Source: Bacillota bacterium (GTDB lineage: Bacteria; Bacillota; Clostridia; Lachnospirales; Lachnospiraceae). Taken from it: a stretch of 26,661 nucleotides of DNA. Of this stretch, positions 17,303 to 24,387 are shown piece after piece. How positions within the stretch are numbered: the stretch's first letter is position 1; every line of letters starts with the position of its first letter. Position numbers and translations under genes: made by a program. Location of the stretch: positions 1 through 26,661 of the forward strand of contig JAEZKU010000068.1 of the NCBI GenBank assembly GCA_023436065.1, read 5' to 3'. The notes below the pieces were generated by a model. The model was given only the letters and a program-made list of their open reading frames with translations. It was not told the origin of the DNA and did no database searches.

Positions 17303-18441
17303 GACAGCATCCCTCCTATTATAGTAATGATACGAAAGAGAGCAAAGCAGCCAGCACTGACCCCTGTAAACCAGCCAAATATTTTTCCTTTACTCAGTGG
17401 AGGTTTACCGATAATCTTGCCGGTCTGACCGTTCATTAGAAAGATATGTTCAGCCTGACGATAATCATAGCATACCATCCATACGGGCATCAGTGTATAA
17501 TCCGCATGCTTCTTCCGAATCCTGATGTCCTTGCGGTGATATGTAACGGAGGTATATCCGTTGATTGTAGAATTCAGATAGCTATCTACATAATCGCCCA
17601 CTCTTTCCTTGATTCGCGGTAGCATATCCTCATCCGTAAAATCATATTTCTCAGCGATATAACCTGCAAGATAGGGCATGTTAAAATCCTTCAGGTTCTC
17701 ATAAGAATAGGGTTCCAGCTTATCCATCATGTGATCCTCCATTTTCTTGGAAGCATCACAGGGAATGCGGTTGTAGTTCAAATCTACCTTACGGTAAACG
17801 TTATAGTATTTGGTCTCCGTGTAGATCCAGTCCTTATCGGAATAAGTCCGAACTCTGGTACAGGTTGCTTCGGCTTCCCCTCGACCGTTGACATCATAGA
17901 GCCAGAAGGGGACATAGAGACCGGTAATGTTCTTGATCCTGTCCGCAGTCATAAAATCCTTAGGAGTCAGTAACCCCTTTCTGCACCATTTGACAAACGC
18001 TTCCTGAGCCTGTTCCTTGCTGATGGAAAAGGGAATGACCTTCGCAGGAGCCAGGCTTCCGCTCAACCGGTCACTTAGTACGACACCTGCTCCGCAGAAG
18101 CTGCAGGTAGTGGCTGCGGTATTCGCCTCTGTAATCAGTACCGCACCGCAGTTATTACAATGGTATTCGTGGGTCTCCCCCTCATTGAAGGTGGAGTGGT
18201 GGCTCGGTTCATCAGAATCATTTGCATCGGCATAATCATGCTCGAAGCCCGAGTTGGCGGCGTTAATGTCATCATCATCCGCATCGTAATGGATGGTTTC
18301 ATCCTCATTTTCCCCGGGTTTGGGTATGCTCTCGATTTTATCCGTCCGTCCGCAGTTATCGCAGCGGAGAAATCCGGTCTTCGTGTCAAAAGCCATGTCT
18401 GACCCACAATTAGGACATTTATAATGAATAACAGTGGACAT
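17299..18441 (-). CDS. ydjG: YdjG-like double-zinc-ribbon membrane protein
   Basis: Resembles B. subtilis YdjG, a zinc-ribbon membrane protein which, as I recall, helps anchor PspA at the membrane with YdjH. The 380-residue product opens with a zinc ribbon (CPNCGSDM...CDNCG), has an acidic linker at about 45-85 rich in Asp and Asn, then a second ribbon (CNNCG...CSFCG) near 92-118. The middle part is a soluble domain with many aromatic residues. The C-terminus carries a hydrophobic segment (GWFTGVSAGCFALFRIITII) that fits one membrane helix. GGAGG 8 bases before 18441 decides the start over an in-frame ATG at 18456. The gene follows pspA after 116 bases, a gap that contains a terminator-like hairpin, and overlaps the next gene by 4 bases. 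Confidence 0.9.
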   Translation of the reverse strand: MSTVIHYKCPNCGSDMAFDTKTGFLRCDNCGRTDKIESIPKPGENEDETIHYDADDDDINAANSGFEHDYADANDSDEPSHHSTFNEGETHEYHCNNCGAVLITEANTAATTCSFCGAGVVLSDRLSGSLAPAKVIPFSISKEQAQEAFVKWCRKGLLTPKDFMTADRIKNITGLYVPFWLYDVNGRGEAEATCTRVRTYSDKDWIYTETKYYNVYRKVDLNYNRIPCDASKKMEDHMMDKLEPYSYENLKDFNMPYLAGYIAEKYDFTDEDMLPRIKERVGDYVDSYLNSTINGYTSVTYHRKDIRIRKKHADYTLMPVWMVCYDYRQAEHIFLMNGQTGKIIGKPPLSKGKIFGWFTGVSAGCFALFRIITIIGGMLS

Positions 18442-18497
18442 TTGCAAATCCTCCATTTAATTATTGCATAATAAACTTAAATCTGAATCTGAGAAAA

Positions 18498-18534
18498 GTC
18501 CGCAGATCAGCAGTTATCTGATTTATCTGCGGAC
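18498..18534 (-). terminator. Internal terminator or attenuator between pspA and ydjG
   Basis: GTCCGCAGAT (18498-18507) and ATCTGCGGAC (18525-18534) pair perfectly over 10 bp, with an inner ATCAG/CTGAT helix possible. On the minus strand the stem is followed by TTTTCTC. It lies just after the pspA stop, so it would partly end transcription and make PspA more abundant than the downstream membrane proteins. Partial readthrough is inference. Confidence 0.75.
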
Positions 18535-18557
18535 ATTAATCTTCTGATGTTTTATAA

Positions 18558-19232
18558 TTACTTATTCAGGCTTGCCTTTAACGCGGCCAGTTCGTCATCC
18601 ACACTGGAATTGGTTTCGTACTTTGCAGCGAGATCCTCAATTGTCTGTTCGGAAGAGGAACGGTTAAGCTCTGCCATGGCATTCGCCTTATCAAGCGCTT
18701 TGTCTGCCATCTCTTCATACTTCTTGAAGCTCGCAATGGAATTATTGGCACTCACTACGGAGTCGCCCATACGGTTAATCCGCTCCTGAGTCTTTGCAAC
18801 AGCAAGCTTACCCTTGATCATATCCTTGCGTGACTCAAGTTCGTTGATATCATCAACTAATTTATCATGCATTTCACGCATATGGGTTGCATTGGTATGA
18901 GCCAGATTGTATGCTTCCTGAAGTCCGGGAAGCTTAGCGGACAGGGTTGCCTTCTGTTCGAGAAACTTTCTTGCATCGGCTTCATTATTCGCTTCAAGTG
19001 CTTTTACTGCATAGGTCTGCATCTTATTTATCTCTTCGCTGCATTCATCTAAGGCTCTTTTTGCTCTCTGCTCTTCAGCCATGATGGTTGCTGTCTCAGA
19101 CTTTACCTTACCAAGATCGGAGTTCAGATTACGAAGACACTGATCAATCATTTTCTCGGGGTCCTCTGCTTTATCAAGCAGTGCATTGATGTTGCTGGAC
19201 ATGATGTCCTTGAACCTTGTTAATATACCCAT
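18558..19232 (-). CDS. pspA: PspA/IM30 family membrane-stress protein
   Basis: PspA proteins are ESCRT-III-like, almost wholly alpha-helical proteins that coat and stabilise damaged cytoplasmic membranes. The 224-residue product matches the family length of about 220-230 and begins MGILTRFKDIMSSNINALLDKAEDPEKMI, whose first amphipathic helix is the membrane-binding part and whose AEDPEKMI segment is the family signature. The rest is charged heptad-like sequence, consistent with coiled coil from about 25 to 190. GGAGG lies 9 bases before the start codon. It is the first gene of a four-gene operon with YdjG-, YdjH- and YdjI-like proteins. No sigma-54 activator gene (pspF) is nearby; a sigma-A-like promoter precedes it. 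Confidence 0.95.
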   Translation of the reverse strand: MGILTRFKDIMSSNINALLDKAEDPEKMIDQCLRNLNSDLGKVKSETATIMAEEQRAKRALDECSEEINKMQTYAVKALEANNEADARKFLEQKATLSAKLPGLQEAYNLAHTNATHMREMHDKLVDDINELESRKDMIKGKLAVAKTQERINRMGDSVVSANNSIASFKKYEEMADKALDKANAMAELNRSSSEQTIEDLAAKYETNSSVDDELAALKASLNK

Positions 19233-19261
19233 GATAACATTCCTCCATATATTTTATTCTC

Positions 19262-19285
19262 AGAAGCCCATTTTATAAGGCTTCT
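19262..19285 (-). promoter_or_regulatory. Small hairpin in the pspA 5' leader
   Basis: AGAAGCC and GGCTTCT pair over 7 bp around a 10-base loop, between the proposed pspA promoter and its ribosome binding site. There is no T-run suited to termination. The effect on pspA expression is unknown. Confidence 0.45.
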
Positions 19286-19307
19286 CTGTTTCCTGCTTAC
19301 AGTTATA

Positions 19308-19336
19308 AGTGTAACTTTTATTACCAGCAACGTCAA
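19308..19336 (-). promoter_or_regulatory. Probable promoter of the pspA operon
   Basis: On the minus strand TTGACG and TACACT are separated by 17 bp, about 75 bases before the pspA start codon. The -35 box is 5 of 6 and the -10 box 4 of 6. I do not see a match to the sigma-W type promoter used for pspA in Bacillus. Confidence 0.55.
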
Positions 19337-19401
19337 GTTAAAATACAGTTAGAATGATAAGAGGATACTAAGAGAATGCTAAGAGGAAGCATGAATATAG
19401 G

Positions 19402-19430
19402 TTGTTTTTCGGGTAATCCTGGTTTATAAT
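19402..19430 (+). promoter_or_regulatory. Sigma-A promoter of the methyltransferase gene
   Basis: TTGTTT (19402-19407) and a perfect TATAAT (19425-19430) are separated by 17 bp. Transcription would start near 19437, giving a leader of about 118 bases that ends in a hairpin touching the ribosome binding site. Confidence 0.7.
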
Positions 19431-19523
19431 AGTAATTCGAGATGCGGAGTAATCGCCATGCGGAAACATGTCGATAACAGTTTGTGAAAAGTAACAGAAC
19501 GGTAAGGTTCGTTTTTTATTAGA

Positions 19524-19542
19524 ATGCCTGCAAAGCAGGCAT
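19524..19542 (+). promoter_or_regulatory. 8-bp hairpin flush with the ribosome binding site
   Basis: ATGCCTGC, loop AAA, and GCAGGCAT form a perfect 8-bp hairpin that ends 2 bases before GGAGG (19545-19549) of the methyltransferase gene. No T-run follows, so it is not a terminator. It could affect ribosome access or protect the RNA 5' region. Confidence 0.6.
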
Positions 19543-19554
19543 ATGGAGGTTTCT

Positions 19555-20418
19555 ATGTGGATTGCTGATGACTGGAAGGATTATGAGGTGATAGATGCCT
19601 CAAAAGGAGAGAAGCTGGAACGATGGGGAAATTATATTCTGGTAAGGCCGGACCCGCAGGTGATCTGGGATACGCCATTGCAGAACAAGGGTTGGAAGAA
19701 ACCGAACGCCCATTATCACAGAAGTACTAAGGGCGGGGGCGAATGGGAATTCTTTGATCTGCCGAAGCAGTGGGATATCACATATAAGGACCTGACCTTC
19801 CATCTGCAGCCCTTCAGCTTCAAGCATACAGGCTTGTTCCCGGAGCAGGCTGTGAATTGGGACTGGTTTTCGGAGAAAATTAAGAATAGCCGGGGTAGAC
19901 AGATTAAGGTGCTCAACCTGTTTGCCTATACAGGTGGAGCAACTCTTGCGGCAGCGAAAGCAGGGGCAGCAGTCACCCATGTGGATGCTTCTAAGGGAAT
20001 GGTAACCTGGGCTAAGGAAAATGCAGCGGCCTCAGGACTCGCGGATGCACCGATCAGATATATCGTGGATGACTGCGTTAAGTTCGTGGAACGGGAAATC
20101 CGTAGAGAGAACAAATATGATGCTATCATTATGGATCCGCCCTCCTATGGCAGGGGCCCCAAGGGTGAGATCTGGAAGATTGAAGACAGCATCCATCCCT
20201 TTATTCAACTATGTACAAAGCTGTTGTCGGACGAGCCGCTATTCTTCCTGCTTAATTCCTATACCACCGGTCTGCAGGCAGGTGTACTTTCCTATATGCT
20301 TTCTACCGAATTGAGTAAGAAGCTCGGCGGTAAGGTGACAGCGGATGAGATCGGATTACCGGTGTCAGAGAACGGACTGGTGCTTCCCTGCGGAGCAAGC
20401 GGACGTTGGGAGAAGTAA
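19555..20418 (+). CDS. Class I SAM-dependent methyltransferase, RlmI/RlmK-like
   Basis: A Rossmann-fold methyltransferase of the group that contains 23S rRNA methyltransferases such as RlmI and the RlmK half of RlmKL. The 287-residue product has the SAM-binding motif I VLNLFAYTGGATLAAAKAGA from residue 119, the acidic residue of motif II in THVDASKG, and the catalytic-region motif IV DPPSYGRG from residue 194. The N-terminal part has no PUA domain such as that of RlmI, so it is a shorter form whose target (rRNA or another substrate) cannot be fixed from sequence. The start at 19555 follows GGAGG by 5 bases; an in-frame ATG at 19543 overlaps that site. It is a single-gene unit, convergent with the next gene at a gap of only 14 bases. 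Confidence 0.85.
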   Translation: MWIADDWKDYEVIDASKGEKLERWGNYILVRPDPQVIWDTPLQNKGWKKPNAHYHRSTKGGGEWEFFDLPKQWDITYKDLTFHLQPFSFKHTGLFPEQAVNWDWFSEKIKNSRGRQIKVLNLFAYTGGATLAAAKAGAAVTHVDASKGMVTWAKENAAASGLADAPIRYIVDDCVKFVEREIRRENKYDAIIMDPPSYGRGPKGEIWKIEDSIHPFIQLCTKLLSDEPLFFLLNSYTTGLQAGVLSYMLSTELSKKLGGKVTADEIGLPVSENGLVLPCGASGRWEK

Positions 20419-20432
20419 TGGCCTTTTATAAC

Positions 20433-21344
20433 TTAGTCTTCTTCCAATAAGTATTTTTTTATTCCATAAAAGGCTAGTGGTACCTGATAGGATTGAAGGT
20501 CTTGAAGGGGGATCAGAGCGTTATTATCTTTCTGCTCGATCAGCTGCTGCTCAAGCTTTCCCAATTGATATCCGTTCGGTAGGGTGATCACTTTTGTAAA
20601 GGAAGAGGCTGAGATAGAATTCTTAGGACAATTATAGACACATCTCAGGCAAACCACGCAATTGTTTCCGAAGGAAGGCCGGTTATTCTCCAAGGTAATA
20701 TTGTTCATCGGGCAGGCGCGTTCACATAAGCCGCATCCGTTACAACCGGCATTTACCCTTAAGAACCTTCCGAAGTATTTGGAAACCGGTTTTTCTATTT
20801 CGCCGATAGAAGCCATAACGCGGTCGAACACGTTGAGCCTGGTTATTCTGACTTTACCGGAAATAAGATCTGTGGCAATCCGGTTTATCTTGTCAGGCAA
20901 TACCTGCAATAAAAGCTGGGACAGGTCATTGGGAGTCTCGAGAAAGATATTGGAGGGCATGACCAGCATTCTTTCATAAGGCACCCGGTAGCCCTTCTGA
21001 CGTAAAAGACGAATGGTATTGATACGGCAGCCGGTATTGGGCGTCACTTCACCACCACCGGATACCGAAAGGACTGCTGTAAGACTGCCATTCCCATTTG
21101 GCAGGTTTTTTATAAATTCATAGATGGGTTTTGGAGCATTAAAAGAGTATACCGGATAGAGGATAACCAGCATATCACTGGGGGCATAGTGAAAGGGCTT
21201 TCTCTTATGTAGCTCTTGGCAGCGGACCTGCGTCCCTCTCTCTGCTAATGCCTGGGACAACATATCCGCTGCTCTTTTCGTTCCTCCTGTACCTGTAAAA
21301 TATACAATTTCAATTCTGTTCGGTTGTTTATATGAACGCATCAT
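20433..21344 (-). CDS. EFR1-type flavodoxin/ferredoxin fusion protein
   Basis: A cytoplasmic electron-transfer protein joining a flavodoxin-like domain to a two-cluster ferredoxin. The FMN phosphate loop is visible near residues 14-26 (YFTGTGGTKRAA), and the flavodoxin fold runs to about 165. Two complete 4Fe-4S motifs follow between about 200 and 240: CNGCGLCERACP and CVVCLRCVYNCP, with the fourth cysteine of each followed by proline. The 303-residue length fits this family, which is common in anaerobic Clostridia. The physiological partner is unknown. GTGAGGTG precedes the ATG codons at 21344 and 21341; either could start. A short inverted repeat (GCCTTTTAT at 20421 and ATAAAAGGC at 20466) spans the convergent gene ends. 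Confidence 0.92.
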   Translation of the reverse strand: MMRSYKQPNRIEIVYFTGTGGTKRAADMLSQALAERGTQVRCQELHKRKPFHYAPSDMLVILYPVYSFNAPKPIYEFIKNLPNGNGSLTAVLSVSGGGEVTPNTGCRINTIRLLRQKGYRVPYERMLVMPSNIFLETPNDLSQLLLQVLPDKINRIATDLISGKVRITRLNVFDRVMASIGEIEKPVSKYFGRFLRVNAGCNGCGLCERACPMNNITLENNRPSFGNNCVVCLRCVYNCPKNSISASSFTKVITLPNGYQLGKLEQQLIEQKDNNALIPLQDLQSYQVPLAFYGIKKYLLEED

Positions 21345-21376
21345 GACACCTCACTTTTGGGTAGTAATTAGGCTTC

Positions 21377-21405
21377 ATTATAATATAGAAATTAATGGAA
21401 ATCAA
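21377..21405 (-). promoter_or_regulatory. Sigma-A promoter of the flavodoxin/ferredoxin gene
   Basis: On the minus strand TTGATT and a perfect TATAAT are separated by exactly 17 bp, 32 bases before the start codon. Confidence 0.75.
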
Positions 21406-21516
21406 CCCACCCATGTCTACTTTATCCTGAATTTTCTCTTTTCCGTATAAAACAATAAGAATTGCTAAAACTTCATATTATAAGTCGCAACGAGTGTATA
21501 GGAGATGACTTAGAAT

Positions 21517-24165
21517 ATGAAGAAAAAGCTTTTGTACAATCCCTATTTACTATATAGCATCGCATTTTTGATACTTCTGCCGATTGTCTTTTATCCCTTT
21601 CTTGCAGAGGGAAAATCCTTTGTATGGAATGTGGACGGAATCAACCAGCATTTCCCGATTCTTCTTTACTACGGAAGAATACTGAGAGGGATACTTACCG
21701 GGGCCGGTTTTGCCATGGTGGATTTCACTTTGGGTATGGGATTTGATACAATCACTACCCTCCATTACTATGTCCTGGGAGACCCCCTGGCCTTACTGTC
21801 CGTATTCATGAATCTGGAGAATGGGACAGCCTTTTATACCGCTCTGATCCTGCTTCGTCTGTATCTGATTGGAATCAGCTTTTTATTGTTCTGCAGGTAC
21901 TGGAGGTTTGAGGGGAGGGGGAGGATACCGGGAGCCTTAATCTATGTCTTCTGTGGTTATACCTTTTATTCCGGAGTCAGACATCCCTACTTTCTCAATC
22001 CCATGATTTATCTGCCTCTGCTGCTGATCGGTCTTGAGGAAATGCTTCGCAGGAAGAGGCCTTATATATTGATTGGCATGGTTTTTATCAGTACCATCAG
22101 TAATTTCTACTTTCTCTTCATGCTGAGCGTGATATCGGCTGTCTATGTGACAATCCGATACTTTGTGTCCTATGCAAAACAGGACAAGCATAAGCTTTTG
22201 GGTTATCTGATATTCGGGTTACGGATTGGGAGTCATTACTTATTAGGAATGCTGATGGCCTCGGTAATCTTTTTGCCGGTTGTCTATGCATTTTTACAGA
22301 ATGGCCGAATGGGATCAAAACCGGAGCCCTTGGTCAGCTTTCTTCATTATAATATCAAGTATTATGTAACATCGCTTCAGGGTATGTTTGCCCCCGGTGT
22401 TGACCCCGGATTTTGGATGGAGCTGTCCTTCCCGACCCTGGCAATGATCAGTTTTGCCATCCTGTTCTGTAATAAAAGGTTTAGGAAGCTGAAGTATAGC
22501 TTTCTACTTGTTGTTTTGGGGTGCGCAGTACCGGCCTTTGGTTATTTTATGAATGGCTTTGCCTATATTACAAACCGCTGGTGCTTCCTGATGCCATTCG
22601 CGGTTGCCCTGATGGTCACGGTTACCTATGAGGAGATCTTCCATCTGGGTCCATGGGAAAAAGTGCTCCTGCTATTAGGATTAACAGGGTATGGAGTTCT
22701 GAGCTTTGCCTTTGCTTCAGAAAGGATAGTAAAACTGACCTTTGGCCTTCTGCTGGTTACAATCCTTCTGATTCTGCTACTTCAGCAACGTCATCAGAGG
22801 AACCTGGAGGTGATACAGCAGCTCCTCCTGACTCTGTTACTTCTTGTGTCCATAGGGTTCAACGGGTATGCGTTCTATTCTGAGAAATTTGGTGGCTATG
22901 TGGAGGAATTTATGACGAAGAAAGAGGTCAGGGAGCTGTATACGGGAGGAGAAGCTGCCGCTATTTCGGCCATACAGGACGATGGTCTGTACCGGATAGA
23001 AACCTTCGGGGAAAATATTCGAAACGAGGCCCTGCCAATGCAGTTCAATGATGTATCGGCCTATTACAGTCTCTTGGACGGTGGAGTGACCAACTATTAT
23101 AAGCAGCTTGAGGTTCTGAATCAAAGAGCAGCAATTCGGATTGATAATCAGGATAATCGGACAATCCTGAACGCAATCGCCGGGGTGAAATACTTTGTTA
23201 CCTGTATGAAGCGGTCAGCTCCCTATGGCTATGAACTGGTGAATAGGATAAAGGACGGTGATATAACCTATTACCTCTATCGGAATAAATATGCCCTTCC
23301 AATTGGATATGTCTATCATGAATACCTGCCGGAAGAGGACTATGAGCAGCTGAGTGCATTGGAAAAACAGAATGCTCTTTTATATGCGGTGGTCCTTGAG
23401 GAAGACAGTGATTTAGCTGCGATCAGTAAGCAGGATTTCAGTACCGGTATCCATCAGTTGGATTATCAGGCGTCGGTGGACGGATTGGTACTCGGGAAGG
23501 AGAAGATCGAGGTACAAAAAAAAGAAGCTAAGCTGCTGCTTAACTTTGAAAGTGAGGGCAAGGGCGAAACCTACCTGCAGATCCAGGGCTTATCGATGGA
23601 TAATAAAGTCGTTAATATGCAAATCATCCATGTCAAAGGCGAGGATGAAAGGCATAAGAATATTAATGTCAGAAGTAAATATATCAATTCATATTTTGGG
23701 AAGATAAACTTTCTGGCCAATACCGGATACAGCAGGGAGAGGAAGAGCTGGATCCGCCTCACATTTCCCAAGGTCGAAAGCTATCGGTATAAAACAATGA
23801 AAATCTTTCATGTTGATATGCTTCAATACAAGAACAGAATGAAGGAACTTGCGCAGGAAACGCTGACGAATATCAAGACGAGCAACAACAGAGTTCAGGG
23901 AGAGATAGAACTGAATGATAAGGGAATCCTGTTTTTGTCCATTCCCTACAGTAAGGGGTGGAAGGCTTATGTTGACGGTAAGGAAAGCAAGCTTCTCAGA
24001 GGTAATGTCATGTATATGGCACTTCCCGTTACGGAAGGGAAGCACCGGATTCAGCTCCGATACCGTACTCCTTACCTGATGGAAGGGGCGATACTCTCAA
24101 TGTTATCCTTCCTCTACCTGATCGGAAGGCTACTGTATGAGCGGGAGCGGGGTGCCCGTGGCTGA
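21517..24165 (+). CDS. YfhO-family multi-pass membrane protein
   Basis: A large integral membrane protein of 882 residues from the YfhO family, which has a GT-C-like glycosyltransferase fold and in Bacillus and Listeria is tied to glycosylation of lipoteichoic acid or related cell-surface polymers. The first membrane helix (about 12-30) is followed by the family motif VDGINQ, with D40, G41 and Q44 in the first outer loop where GT-C enzymes hold a catalytic acid. Further hydrophobic segments continue to about 440, then comes a soluble stretch of about 400 residues, and a last helix near 855-875 before a basic tail (YERERGARG). AGGAG at 21500-21504 is 12 bases before the start, which is long, and a two-codon ATG-ACT-TAG lies in that spacer. 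No CsbB-type glycosyltransferase gene is adjacent, so its donor partner is not visible here. Confidence 0.88.
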   Translation: MKKKLLYNPYLLYSIAFLILLPIVFYPFLAEGKSFVWNVDGINQHFPILLYYGRILRGILTGAGFAMVDFTLGMGFDTITTLHYYVLGDPLALLSVFMNLENGTAFYTALILLRLYLIGISFLLFCRYWRFEGRGRIPGALIYVFCGYTFYSGVRHPYFLNPMIYLPLLLIGLEEMLRRKRPYILIGMVFISTISNFYFLFMLSVISAVYVTIRYFVSYAKQDKHKLLGYLIFGLRIGSHYLLGMLMASVIFLPVVYAFLQNGRMGSKPEPLVSFLHYNIKYYVTSLQGMFAPGVDPGFWMELSFPTLAMISFAILFCNKRFRKLKYSFLLVVLGCAVPAFGYFMNGFAYITNRWCFLMPFAVALMVTVTYEEIFHLGPWEKVLLLLGLTGYGVLSFAFASERIVKLTFGLLLVTILLILLLQQRHQRNLEVIQQLLLTLLLLVSIGFNGYAFYSEKFGGYVEEFMTKKEVRELYTGGEAAAISAIQDDGLYRIETFGENIRNEALPMQFNDVSAYYSLLDGGVTNYYKQLEVLNQRAAIRIDNQDNRTILNAIAGVKYFVTCMKRSAPYGYELVNRIKDGDITYYLYRNKYALPIGYVYHEYLPEEDYEQLSALEKQNALLYAVVLEEDSDLAAISKQDFSTGIHQLDYQASVDGLVLGKEKIEVQKKEAKLLLNFESEGKGETYLQIQGLSMDNKVVNMQIIHVKGEDERHKNINVRSKYINSYFGKINFLANTGYSRERKSWIRLTFPKVESYRYKTMKIFHVDMLQYKNRMKELAQETLTNIKTSNNRVQGEIELNDKGILFLSIPYSKGWKAYVDGKESKLLRGNVMYMALPVTEGKHRIQLRYRTPYLMEGAILSMLSFLYLIGRLLYERERGARG

Positions 24166-24175
24166 GAAAATATTC

Positions 24176-24203
24176 TTGCCAGATTCTACAAATGTGTTAC
24201 AAT
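24176..24203 (+). promoter_or_regulatory. Sigma-A promoter of the MFS transporter leader
   Basis: TTGCCA (24176-24181) and TACAAT (24198-24203) are separated by 16 bp, directly after the yfhO-like stop codon. Transcription from here would give a leader of about 178 bases before the transporter start codon. Confidence 0.7.
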
Positions 24204-24258
24204 ATATTCAAATAGATCAACTGTATGTAGCTACAGCTTCTATATATTAAAGGGAGAG

Positions 24259-24306
24259 ATGAGTGTGAAACTGTGCATTGTATCATCTCCATGCAAAGTC
24301 AATTAA
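24259..24306 (+). CDS. Putative regulatory leader peptide MSVKLCIVSSPCKVN
   Basis: A 15-codon ORF lies in the leader of the MFS transporter gene. AAAGGGAGAG directly precedes its ATG, which is a short spacing; GTG at 24265, in the same frame, would have an 8-base spacing and give a 13-residue product. Codons 5-8 encode LCIV followed by Ser-Ser. The hydrophobic four-residue run at positions 5-8 resembles the IAVV stretch at the same positions of ErmA-type leader peptides and the IFVI stretch of ErmC-type peptides, which stall ribosomes with macrolides. The 3' end of the ORF (codons 10-15) forms the arm shared by two competing hairpins. Translation and stalling are inference; the ORF, the arms and the downstream gene type are seen. 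Confidence 0.5.
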   Translation: MSVKLCIVSSPCKVN

Positions 24307-24351
24307 GATGTATTTGCATGGAGTATTAATCGTCTTATTTTGACTTTGCAT
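24287..24351 (+). promoter_or_regulatory. Two mutually exclusive hairpins upstream of the MFS gene
   Basis: Hairpin A pairs CTCCATGCAAA (24287-24297) with TTTGCATGGAG (24313-24323), 11 bp. Hairpin B pairs ATGCAAAGTCAA (24291-24302) with TTGACTTTGCAT (24340-24351), 12 bp, and can extend inward by AAGATG (24305-24310) with CGTCTT (24331-24336). Both use ATGCAAA at 24291-24297, so only one can form. Just beyond, TCCTT (24351-24355) can pair with AAGGA (24372-24376) in the transporter's ribosome binding site. No T-run follows either hairpin, so translational control is more likely than termination. Confidence 0.7.
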
Positions 24352-24387
24352 CCTTAGATGATCATAGAATAAAGGAGTAAAGTTAAA

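Noticed and set aside
16658..17428. A 256-codon open frame on the plus strand opposite the YdjH and YdjG genes
   Set aside because: It lies wholly antisense to two well-supported genes, has odd composition rich in Ile, Val and Gly, and shows no domain; it is a shadow of coding constraint on the other strand.
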